Shown in pieces: positions 28,023 through 35,218 of a DNA stretch of 58,940 bases. Numbering within the stretch: the stretch's first letter is position 1; every line of letters begins with the position of its first letter. The notes below the pieces were generated by a model. The model ran no database searches and had not been told where the DNA came from. It saw only the letters and a program-made list of their open reading frames with translations. The stretch lies in the NCBI GenBank assembly GCA_030037545.1, contig JASHRF010000081.1, positions 1 through 58,940 of the forward strand. Direction: 5' to 3'. The position numbers were made by a program, and so were the translations under genes. The stretch is from Acidobacteriaceae bacterium (GTDB lineage Bacteria; Acidobacteriota; Terriglobia; Terriglobales; Acidobacteriaceae).

Positions 28023-29139
28023 CTCATCCAAGTTGCTGTTTACGCCGGGCCCCTTGACCACCAGCGCGACGGTCAAGGAGGCCATGCTCCGCGATCTCGG
28101 TTCGCGCGATCGCGAATTCATCGGCGTGGTGCGCGCCATCCGCGAGCGCCTTCTTGCAATCGGCGGCGCGGCGCACGGAGGCGATTATGAGTGCGTGCTG
28201 ATGCAGGGCAGCGGCACGTTTGCCATCGAGTCGGTCATCTCGTCCGCCATTCCGCACAACAGCCGATTGCTGGTTTTGGTGAACGGCGCTTACGGCAGGC
28301 GCATCGTGGAGATGGCGCGCATTCACGCCATCGAGATCGACGTTCTCGAGACGCCTGAAAACCAGAAAATATCGCCTCGCGCCGTAGCGGAACACCTGGC
28401 CGCCGCAGCCGGCATTACCCATGTGGCCGTTATTCACTGCGAGACTACGACGGGTATCGTGAATCCCGTCGAAGAGATCGGTGCCGTGGTCGCCGGAGCG
28501 GGCGCGGTGTTCATCGTCGATGCCATGAGCAGCTTTGGCGCCATCCCTATCGATCTGAACAAGGGGCGCATTGATTTCCTGATCTCCTCGGCGAATAAGT
28601 GCATCGAGGGCGTTCCGGGATTCGGCTTTGTGCTGGCTCGCCGTGAAGCCCTGCTGGGGGCAAAGGGTCAGGCGCGTACGCTCAGCCTCGATCTTCATGC
28701 GCAGTGGGCCGGGCTGGAACGTGACGGACAGTTCCGCTTTACACCGCCCACCCACGCACTGCTCGCCTACCACCAGGCTCTCATGGAACATGAGGCGGAG
28801 GGCGGCGTCTCAGGACGCGCCGCTCGCTATGCAAGAAACCACGAGATCCTCGCGGAAGGCATGGCTGCCCTCGGCTTCGAACCATATCTTTCCCGCGAAG
28901 ATCAGAGCTACATCATCACAACCTATCGCTATCCGGCCGCCTCTTGGTTTAGCTTCCAGGAGCTCTACTCGCGTCTAAGCGAACTCGGGTTCGTAATCTA
29001 TCCAGGAAAGCTTAGCCAGGAAGCGTGTTTCCGAATCGGCACGATAGGTCAGCTGTGCGCGAAAGACATCGAGAATCTGCTCGCAGCAATTCATGGCGTG
29101 ATTGGGCAAATGAAGCAACGTTGTGTACAAGAAGTATGA
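28009..29139 (+). CDS. phnW: 2-Aminoethylphosphonate-pyruvate transaminase
   Basis: PhnW transfers the amino group of 2-aminoethylphosphonate to pyruvate, giving phosphonoacetaldehyde and alanine. The 376-residue protein is a class V aminotransferase: [10 protein letters not shown] near the start, [13 protein letters not shown], the PLP-binding D171 in [13 protein letters not shown], and the Schiff-base lysine K197 in [15 protein letters not shown]. The ATG at 28009 has GGGAGA upstream and overlaps the end of the amidohydrolase gene; the frame extends further upstream only inside that gene. The product is the substrate of PhnX at 17439-18260. It is the last gene of the plus-strand arm. Confidence 0.96.
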   Translation: MRPGSSSKLLFTPGPLTTSATVKEAMLRDLGSRDREFIGVVRAIRERLLAIGGAAHGGDYECVLMQGSGTFAIESVISSAIPHNSRLLVLVNGAYGRRIVEMARIHAIEIDVLETPENQKISPRAVAEHLAAAAGITHVAVIHCETTTGIVNPVEEIGAVVAGAGAVFIVDAMSSFGAIPIDLNKGRIDFLISSANKCIEGVPGFGFVLARREALLGAKGQARTLSLDLHAQWAGLERDGQFRFTPPTHALLAYHQALMEHEAEGGVSGRAARYARNHEILAEGMAALGFEPYLSREDQSYIITTYRYPAASWFSFQELYSRLSELGFVIYPGKLSQEACFRIGTIGQLCAKDIENLLAAIHGVIGQMKQRCVQEV

Positions 29140-29264
29140 GCGGCCTTTGAATGCAGCGAGGGAGGCAAAGCAATGAAATCGAGCAATGCTCCGCCATGGT
29201 TAATGGAATTGTGAGCATTTGCCATCGAAGGCTTCGCCGCCGTGGCGCCATGCCCTTTTGAAGG

Positions 29265-29468
29265 TTGACGCCTGATGCGGATCAATACCGATCGCTCGCG
29301 GATGCCATCCTCGAGAGAGACTGGACATTCGTTACCAATAACGGTACCGACTGTCGTGGGCCTGCGAATGAGCCAGGCTCTTTGGGCGAATACGCGGATG
29401 TGCGCCTGCACGCCGGGTTGGTCTGCATCGACGCCCCACTTGGCTTGAACCTGGTCCTGCAGACGTAG
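29265..29468 (+). pseudogene. PIN-like toxin fragment (DUF5615-type?)
   Basis: About 68 residues read LADAILERDWTFVTNNGTDCRG and later VRLHAGLVCID. This looks like the middle of PIN-like toxins, where a D-x-x-x-VTxN motif is followed by a HAGLV strand. No N-terminal catalytic strand is present, and a TAG stop cuts the frame. After the stop the frame continues VLELILDGLASM, which resembles the usual last helix. It is probably a decayed toxin gene. Family assignment is weak. Confidence 0.4.
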
Positions 29469-30462
29469 GTCCTGGAGCTGATCCTGGACGGACTCGCGTC
29501 TATGCGCTGGCGTTGTCTTCCCGCACCGGACTCCCTGTGAAACTGTTCAAATGCGCCTGGTTCGACGAGAAGGACTATTTCGAATTCTTTCTGTTGCCGG
29601 CAGTCCGGGCGAGGCAGGCGGCGTGAGATACCTTCTGCAGTCCCCGATTTCCTCGTTGCCTCGCATAAAGAGCAGCCTCGCTCAGCGCCTATTCCTATCA
29701 ACTCTTATTCCCAGCGGAATTACTCGCTTCAACGATGGAATTGGACATTGTGGATAAGTTGGGAGAATTCTGTCTGGACATAGCGCCGCAGTTTGAGCGC
29801 GCACACCGCAGTAAGGAAGATCCTGAGTCACCGGAAGATTCGGTTCGCAAGATGCGGTTATCGAGGTGCATATGGCAACTTCTCCCCAAGATGCCAGCGC
29901 GCTCCCAAGGATGGAGTGCAGAAGCGATGGCCATGGCCGCCCAGGCCAAGGTCCTCTCGCCCCGCGATCGGCGAGATGGCGCTGGCGGCCCTCTGCGGAT
30001 GCCTATTGCTCGCAATCCTCGTCCCGACGTGGTGGTTGGCGCAGCAGTGGGTTGTACGGCGAGGCGAGCGGCTGTTCGATAGGCCGACGTGGCACGAGCC
30101 GCTCGAAGACTGGAATCGGTAAAACTTCCGGATCGCCGCGCAGCGGACCGGCACATGGCCGAATGCCGGATCTCATTGATACGGAAGATCTGCACCTGCG
30201 CGATAACGCGAGTTTTTCGAGTCGCCCTATCACTGGCTAGGCCCGAATTGTTTGGTACAATTTGAATCACGGGACATGGACAGATGTCCTGGGTTGCGGG
30301 TCGCCTGCAGCGGCATTGTCGGCAAGATTTCATGCTGTCCATGCTGTTCATTAATCGCGGAATTCGGTTAGATTCCGTGGAAAGCATGGAAGCGGGAGAG
30401 AATATAGACAGCAACGATGGACAGCAAATTCTGAGACTTAGCGTAAGTCGAAGAAAAGAAAT
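29469..30462. other. Non-coding or decayed DNA before the element
   Basis: About 1 kb without a convincing gene. A stretch around 29975-30122 encodes ALAALCGCLLLAILVPTWWLA in one frame, a membrane helix with no start-site support. Weak palindromes occur, such as CGGAAT/ATTCCG around 30358-30377. This is the chromosomal flank just outside the integrated element. Confidence 0.45.
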
Positions 30463-30500
30463 GGGGACGTAGCTCAGTTGGTCAGAGTGCTGCCTTCTAA
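30463..30500 (+). other. 5' half of a tRNA gene, element attachment site
   Basis: GGGGACGTAGCTCAGTTGG opens a perfect acceptor strand, the invariant T8, and a D-arm with GCTC/GAGT. The match runs through the anticodon stem and into a CTTCTAA anticodon loop, then stops abruptly. No 3' half (no GGTTCGA, no CGTCCCC) follows. The integrase gene begins about 100 bp later. Many integrases recombine inside anticodon loops, so this is a likely junction between chromosome and element. The anticodon is uncertain: arginine TCT fits the loop, but the arm seems one base short. Confidence 0.65.
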
Positions 30501-30532
30501 CCGGACTATAGGAAAATAAAGCATTTAGCTCC

Positions 30533-30554
30533 TTGGTGTCTGGTTTGGTGTCTG
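30533..30554 (+). repeat. TTGGTGTCTG tandem pair, possible integrase arm sites
   Basis: The 10-mer TTGGTGTCTG occurs at 30533-30542 and 30545-30554 (12-bp period) between the tRNA half and the integrase start. Arm-type sites of tyrosine recombinases often occur as such direct repeats near attP. The function is inferred. Confidence 0.45.
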
Positions 30555-30602
30555 CTCTTACCCGCTTTTGATAAGCTACTGGCTTCACGAGAAGGAGACC
30601 CA

Positions 30603-31862
30603 ATGCCTACTCGGAAGACCACGAGCCCCCCTCAGAACGCGCCTCAATACGCGGACCGCGTCAACCTCCTCAAGAAAATCAAAATCGGCAAAGAATGGCG
30701 CTTTGCCCCTGTGGTTCTCGAAGCCAACGGACGGCTCAAGGACAAGGTGCGCGTCAACGGCCAGGTCGAAGTTCATGCCGAAGGCTCGTACTTCATCGAG
30801 TGGTGGGTATCGTGCCGCCGCCTGCGCGAAGCAACCACCAGCGAAGATGCTATCGAGTGCGCCCGCCGCAAGTGGGTTGAACTGCGCGCTATTCGAGCAG
30901 GCTTGATCGCCTCGCCGGAGCCCGAGCCCGCGGCGCCGGCGAAGACGCCCATCGGCGAAGCCATCGATGCCTACCTCCGCTACGTAAAGATGCAACGCAA
31001 GAAGCGCACCTGGCTTACCTACCGTTACACCCTCGATGTTCTCTTGCGCGCCTCCTACAAGAGGAAGTACGTGGAGGATGCGACGCGGGACGACGTGCTC
31101 GACTTCATGACTCACTGCTACGAGCAGGGTCTCGGAGCGCGCACCGTCTATGACAAGGTGGTGACCGTGCTTCAGCTCTTCAAGCGCCACGGGCGGATGA
31201 AGCTCATGGATAAAGGCGACTGGCCCAGCTATGTCGATACCATCCGGCCTATTTACGAGCCCGAGGAGCTGACAGCGATGTTCAAGGCAGCCACCAAGGA
31301 TGAGGCTGATGTTCTGAAGTTCATCCTTGGCTCCGGCTTCCGCGACCAGGAGATACGCTACGTCGAGTATCTCGACCTCGACTTCCGCCACGACCTGGTG
31401 CGCGTCACCGCCAAGCCCGAGTGGGACTTCACGCCCAAGAACTGGGAAGAGCGGGCCGTGCCCCTTCCCCACGCGCTGATGGAGCGGCTGCGGCAGCGGA
31501 AGGAGCGCGGGAAGGCCCGGCCCCACGATCTCATCTTTGGCAACACCAAGGGGCACCCGGATAGCGAAATGGATATGGTGGTGAAGCGCGTCGCCGAGCG
31601 CGCCCGGCTCAACTGTGGCCGCTGCACGACCGAGCACGGCAACAAATGCGCCGAAGGCCCCTACTGCCAGAACTTCTTTCTGCACAAGTTCCGGCACACC
31701 TATGCGACCAACCACCTGCGCGACGGCGTGGATATCCGCACCGTGCAGCAGTGGCTCGGGCACCGCGACATCAAATCGACGATGGTCTACCTCAAGGGTA
31801 TCCGCTCGAAGGATGCCGCGCAGAAGGTAAACAGCGGCGAGCTGGCGACGCTGGTGGCGTAA
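30603..31862 (+). CDS. int: Tyrosine recombinase (element integrase)
   Basis: A 419-residue phage-type integrase that should insert and, with a helper, excise the element. Catalytic residues: R247 in GSGFRDQEIRY, H361 and R364 in LHKFRHTYATN, H387 in WLGHRD, and nucleophile Y396 in TMVYLKG. The core-binding domain lies at about 115-205 and an N-terminal arm-binding-like domain before it. Just ahead of the HxxR box, four cysteines (C338, C341, C349, C355) form a possible zinc knuckle absent from classical integrases. An AAGGAG ribosome-binding site precedes the ATG, and a strong terminator follows. The 5' remnant at 40-399 is a homologue. Confidence 0.95.
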   Translation: MPTRKTTSPPQNAPQYADRVNLLKKIKIGKEWRFAPVVLEANGRLKDKVRVNGQVEVHAEGSYFIEWWVSCRRLREATTSEDAIECARRKWVELRAIRAGLIASPEPEPAAPAKTPIGEAIDAYLRYVKMQRKKRTWLTYRYTLDVLLRASYKRKYVEDATRDDVLDFMTHCYEQGLGARTVYDKVVTVLQLFKRHGRMKLMDKGDWPSYVDTIRPIYEPEELTAMFKAATKDEADVLKFILGSGFRDQEIRYVEYLDLDFRHDLVRVTAKPEWDFTPKNWEERAVPLPHALMERLRQRKERGKARPHDLIFGNTKGHPDSEMDMVVKRVAERARLNCGRCTTEHGNKCAEGPYCQNFFLHKFRHTYATNHLRDGVDIRTVQQWLGHRDIKSTMVYLKGIRSKDAAQKVNSGELATLVA

Positions 31863-31875
31863 GTGACGCCACATA

Positions 31876-31907
31876 GGAAAAGCCTCCTTCCCTTGGGAGG
31901 CTTTTCC
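31876..31907 (+). terminator. Rho-independent terminator after integrase
   Basis: A 12-bp perfect stem, GGAAAAGCCTCC at 31876-31887 against GGAGGCTTTTCC at 31896-31907, with an 8-base loop, begins 13 bp after the integrase stop. The T-rich 3' arm supports termination on the plus strand; the stem also has an A-rich 5' side and may work both ways. Confidence 0.85.
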
Positions 31908-31997
31908 TTGTGTCGGACGCACAGGGGTGTCAACTCTTAGAATGGGCGTACGCAAATTCGCAGGCCGTTTTGTGGTCAAACGACAACGATTCGTAGC

Positions 31998-32555
31998 GTG
32001 GTGGCAAAGAGGATCACATTATTGAAGTGGAAACCATTTCAACACGACGGGACAACCTACGATCTCACTCACCTGCATCCCCGCACGTATCGCTTCGAGC
32101 GGCCGGCCGAGGGAGACAAGCCAGCCGAGACTTACACCGTAGAGACCATCTTCACTTCCCATTGCTTTACGCGAGGCCCGAAGGGCGGTGAGGCGTACGA
32201 CAAGCAACTTGCCTACACCGGGGATGACTATGAGGAGCGTCTTTTCGACTTTCGCCGGTATGAGCTGTCAAAGCGGTTGCCCGAGATCATCCAGGCGCTT
32301 CCGGCCAAGAAGCCCTATCACAACCGCAATCGAAGAAACTTCTTTACGGTCGAGGTGATCACTGGCGACGGACAGACCGTTGAGTACGAGATATATTTCA
32401 AGGTTAAGAAGGCAAGCAAGGGTAAGCTGGAAATGATCGTCGAATCCGCATTTGTCCGTGACCCCGGCTATCAATCAACTCGCCCTTCGGGAAAACCGAT
32501 CCGGTTCTGGATCATCCTGCACAACACTCTGCACGGAATTAAAATCCGGTCCTAA
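31998..32555 (+). CDS. Conserved hypothetical protein of mobile elements
   Basis: A 185-residue soluble protein read from GTG at 31998 (a second GTG follows at once); no good ribosome-binding site. Visible blocks are YDLTHLHPRTYRFERPA, TSHCFTRGPKGGE, LFDFRRYELSKRLPEII, RRNFFTVEV and VRDPGYQSTRPSGKPIRFW. The clean block structure suggests a constrained real protein, and similar proteins occur in integrative elements of other bacteria as far as I recall, without a known role. It sits alone between two strong terminators, so it must have its own promoter in 31908-31997. Confidence 0.75.
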   Translation: MVAKRITLLKWKPFQHDGTTYDLTHLHPRTYRFERPAEGDKPAETYTVETIFTSHCFTRGPKGGEAYDKQLAYTGDDYEERLFDFRRYELSKRLPEIIQALPAKKPYHNRNRRNFFTVEVITGDGQTVEYEIYFKVKKASKGKLEMIVESAFVRDPGYQSTRPSGKPIRFWIILHNTLHGIKIRS

Positions 32556-32559
32556 AAGG

Positions 32560-32591
32560 AGAAGCGGTTCTCCGTTTGGAGAACCGCTTCT
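32560..32591 (+). terminator. Rho-independent-like terminator
   Basis: A 14-bp perfect stem, AGAAGCGGTTCTCC (32560-32573) and GGAGAACCGCTTCT (32578-32591), with a GTTT loop, lies 4 bp after the hypothetical gene. No long T-run follows, but the hairpin is very strong. Confidence 0.75.
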
Positions 32592-32923
32592 GAGTTCCAT
32601 GCGCCTCTTTTATCCCTACACTCGTGGGGACCATAGCTGGCGGGGTCGGAACCACGGCCTATAGACCGCTGCACTTATATCCCGACACTCATATGATGCC
32701 TCAACATAGGCCATTGATGCAACTGGGAAAAGCGCCGGTTTTGCGGTTGAATCAGATATTTCAGGCAACTCACGTGCAATCAATTATTTACCGAGGCACT
32801 AGCCATGATGAACACCTGCGGCCTCAATCTCAGCGACGCCGAAAACTTCCAGGGGCTTCGACCGAAGAGGATCTTGGGGTCGGAGGGCACTTCTGCTTTA
32901 GGAAATCGTCCCTTGCAGGCGCT
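32592..32923. other. Intergenic, no gene recognised
   Basis: About 330 bp between the terminator and the 3' end of the excisionase-like gene. Frames are short and mostly antisense to the neighbour. No repeat or RNA gene was recognised. Confidence 0.45.
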
Positions 32924-33190
32924 TCAAGCAACATGCCGTTCCTGTCTGCGCGCAAACCGTACTTGTTCGGGCAGCTTGCGATCGACGCGCGGTTCCATTC
33001 CATACTTCGATCGGAGCCACTTTGCGACCTCTTGGGGGTCGAACCGAACCGCCCCTCCCACCCGGAAGCTCGGAAGCGCGCCGCGAGCTGCCATGCGATA
33101 GATGTGTTTGTCATCCACTCCAAGAAGCTCGCAGAGCTCCGTGACCTTCATGGCGCCTCTGCGCGCCTCTAGTTGCTCGATGAGATTCAC
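32924..33190 (-). CDS. Excisionase-like helix-turn-helix protein
   Basis: An 88-residue protein from the GTG at 33190, which has AGGAGG eight bases upstream; another GTG at 33226 with GGAGG is equally possible, and the frame is open to 33421. The core, MKVTELCELLGVDDKHIYRMAARGALPSFRVGGAVRFDPQEVAKWL, is the MerR/excisionase-family winged helix. Such proteins bend DNA at attachment sites to favour excision, or act as small regulators. It is divergent from a LysR gene, with a T-N11-A dyad between. Its position near the integrase supports a recombination-directionality role, not proven. Confidence 0.78.
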   Translation of the reverse strand: MNLIEQLEARRGAMKVTELCELLGVDDKHIYRMAARGALPSFRVGGAVRFDPQEVAKWLRSKYGMEPRVDRKLPEQVRFARRQERHVA

Positions 33191-33294
33191 CCCAGGAACC
33201 TCCTGAAGCCGGCGTTTCCTCCCCACCTTGCTACCTCCGGCGCGTGTTGTCCAATACTTCTCATGGATAGGGCCATCACCGCGAACGATGGGCC

Positions 33295-33309
33295 ATCTGT
33301 CCGACAGAT
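33295..33309. promoter_or_regulatory. LysR-type box (T-N11-A dyad)
   Basis: ATCTGTCCGACAGAT is a perfect 7-bp dyad around a central C and fits the T-N11-A rule for LysR-type regulators (T296, A308). It lies between the divergent excisionase-like and lysR genes. A possible lysR promoter follows: TTGACT at 33312-33317 and GACAAT at 33336-33341 with 18-bp spacing. Confidence 0.6.
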
Positions 33310-33419
33310 TGTTGACTGTTTCGATACGATGGACAGACAATTTATTCGTAGCAGAAGTGTGATTTCCCTCGCTCCTGCGTGCAAGCGATCGACAGCGAAA
33401 ATGCGCTTTGGAGGTCTGC

Positions 33420-34487
33420 ATGAGCGCCGATCACCTGGAGTTTCGCCTTCTGAAGTACATAGTCGCCGTCGCCGATGCGGGCAGCTTTACCGCAGCCGCC
33501 CAAAGGGTTCACGTGTCGCAATCCACCCTCAGTACGCAGATCAGGGCACTGGAAGATGTTCTTGGGGTCCAAATCTTCGATCGGGAACATGGGACAAAGC
33601 TGACGTCTGAAGGCAAGGTTTTACTGCGGTACGCCCGAGAGGGATTGAAGACGCGGGAACGCATTGTCCGGACTGTGCAGGCCATCCATGCGGGCAAGAT
33701 GATGCCTTTGCGTCTTGGGTTCACGCCGTTCGTGCAAAAGGCTCTGCTCAATTCGGTCTCTGAAATGTATAAAGACCTGCTGCCGGAGTGTGACTTTGTC
33801 CCCGAGAGCGGGGACACAGACGAACTGACCAATCGCATACACGAAGACAGCATCGACACCGCGCTCGTAACCCTTCCGATTGTCCAAGACGGCCTGGATG
33901 TGACCGTCCTCGAACGGGAACGGCTGTTAGTCTGCATGAGGAATGACGACCCGCTGGCCGAGAGCGAGGCTGTTCCCCCAAAAGCGCTGAATGGGAAGAT
34001 AAGCATCTTCGCGTACCAGCGCCATCACCCGGCCGCCTACACGCGGCTTGTCGAGATGTTCAACGGACTTGGAATCACTCCGCGTCCGTGCAAGCCCACG
34101 ATGAATATTGGCCACGTTCAGTGGATGGTGAAGGAGGGGGTCTGCTACTCCCTCATCCGTGCCAGTCGGCCGCTGATGAATGGTCTCGCAACCAGGCCGA
34201 TTGCCGGAGTAGATTGGACGATTGACACGGCCATCGTAGCGAAAGTTGAGAACGACAATCCGGCGTTGTCATGGTTCATCGAGGAACTCGCAAAACACTT
34301 CCGCACTGCGGCGGAGATGACGGAAAAACAACCCATCGCCTCTGCTCGCATTCGTGAAGCGGCAAAGAACAAGGTGGACGACACGAAGGAAAATCAACTT
34401 GCGCTGTTCGCCGGTCCTGATGCAGATGGTGGCGTCCGCCATCTTCGAAAACTATCCCCCTATCACAAAGAAGTATTGGACGAATAA
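33420..34487 (+). CDS. LysR-family transcriptional regulator
   Basis: The ATG at 33420 is chosen because GGAGG lies five bases upstream; the frame also opens at a TTG four codons earlier. The 355-residue protein has the N-terminal LysR helix-turn-helix (LLKYIVAVADAGSFTAAAQRVHVSQSTLSTQIRALEDVLGVQIFDR) and a two-lobed effector domain (MPLRLGFTPFVQ, TALVTLPIVQDGLDVTVLERERLLVCM). It has an extended C-terminus of about 60 residues. LysR proteins respond to small molecules and usually control a divergent gene and themselves. Here that is the excisionase-like gene, and the conjugation operon lies 60 bp downstream. The ligand is unknown. Confidence 0.92.
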   Translation: MSADHLEFRLLKYIVAVADAGSFTAAAQRVHVSQSTLSTQIRALEDVLGVQIFDREHGTKLTSEGKVLLRYAREGLKTRERIVRTVQAIHAGKMMPLRLGFTPFVQKALLNSVSEMYKDLLPECDFVPESGDTDELTNRIHEDSIDTALVTLPIVQDGLDVTVLERERLLVCMRNDDPLAESEAVPPKALNGKISIFAYQRHHPAAYTRLVEMFNGLGITPRPCKPTMNIGHVQWMVKEGVCYSLIRASRPLMNGLATRPIAGVDWTIDTAIVAKVENDNPALSWFIEELAKHFRTAAEMTEKQPIASARIREAAKNKVDDTKENQLALFAGPDADGGVRHLRKLSPYHKEVLDE

Positions 34488-34517
34488 AATTCATCGGCAC
34501 TAAGCTCCGGCATATTC

Positions 34518-34536
34518 CCGACTGAACCAGAGTCGG
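34518..34536 (+). promoter_or_regulatory. Inverted repeat before the virB operon
   Basis: CCGACT (34518-34523) and AGTCGG (34531-34536) flank a 7-base loop just ahead of the GGAGG of virB2. It could be an operator, or a leader hairpin limiting pilin translation. The dyad is short. Confidence 0.3.
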
Positions 34537-34547
34537 TGGAGGTGCCG

Positions 34548-34946
34548 ATGTACCAGACAAGCAGTGCCGTCATTCCCCGTACGACGACCCATCCTGCCAA
34601 GCGATTGGCGCAATTCTTCTCCAAACAAAAACTTCTCGAAGCGGCGCACGTGATGGGTCCGACGCTGACTGCCCTCCTGTTCGCAGGCGCCAGCAGAGGC
34701 GTCGCATACGCTCAAGGATCCATCAGTTTCAGCGGCGCGCAGACTTTCATGCAGACAGTGCAGACGTTCGCGGAGTACGCCGGCGCAGTCATCTGCCTGA
34801 TCGGCCTCATTTTTGCCGGGGTCAGCTTCATGAGCGGCAACATTCAGCGTGGCGTCATCGGGCTCTTCGGAGCCATCTTCGGCGCTGGCGTGCTCGGATG
34901 GGGAGCTGGCTGGATCAGTTCTCTGACCGGACAGAGTGTGAATTGA
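34548..34946 (+). CDS. virB2: VirB2/TrbC-like conjugative pilin
   Basis: The ATG at 34548 is used because GGAGG precedes it; the upstream GTG at 34536 is inside that site. The 132-residue protein has a long positively charged leader, a first hydrophobic helix (LTALLFAGASRGVAYAQ) with a likely cleavage after AYA/AQG, and then two membrane helices (EYAGAVICLIGLIFAGVSFM and GVIGLFGAIFGAGVLGWGAG). This is the plan of VirB2 pilins, which form the mating pilus. It opens the type IV secretion operon. Confidence 0.85.
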   Translation: MYQTSSAVIPRTTTHPAKRLAQFFSKQKLLEAAHVMGPTLTALLFAGASRGVAYAQGSISFSGAQTFMQTVQTFAEYAGAVICLIGLIFAGVSFMSGNIQRGVIGLFGAIFGAGVLGWGAGWISSLTGQSVN

Positions 34947-34948
34947 CC

Positions 34949-35218
34949 ATGCAGGCAGCCAAACGAGGAGAGCCCGTGTCAATCAACCAGGCGCTCAATA
35001 AGCCACGCGAAAAGCTCGGACTCACGTTGCCCACCTGGTTGGTAATCGTGATGGTCTCTGTACTGGCTTTCCTCGCCGGCTTCCACATGTTTGCGGTTGT
35101 GTCCTTTCCGCTACTCGCAACAGGGTGCTGGCTTGTCGTCCGCAAACAGCCAAAAATGTTTCAGCTCTGGGGCCTGAGCCTCAGCCAGAAGTCCTATTAT
35201 GACCCGCGCAAACAGTAG
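34949..35218 (+). CDS. virB3: VirB3/TrbD-like inner-membrane protein
   Basis: An 89-residue protein starting 2 bp after virB2. It has a short soluble N-terminus (INQALNKPREKLG), two adjacent membrane helices (TWLVIVMVSVLAFLAGFHMFAVVSFPLLATGCWLVV) and a short tail ending YYDPRKQ. VirB3 proteins work with the VirB4 ATPase in pilus assembly. Its last 20 bases overlap virB4, as is usual for this pair. The call relies on size, topology and position. Confidence 0.8.
   Translation: MQAAKRGEPVSINQALNKPREKLGLTLPTWLVIVMVSVLAFLAGFHMFAVVSFPLLATGCWLVVRKQPKMFQLWGLSLSQKSYYDPRKQ

Noticed and set aside
30463..30602. Group I intron inside a tRNA anticodon loop
   Set aside because: No tRNA 3' half follows and the integrase starts within about 100 bp; insertion of the element explains the break better.
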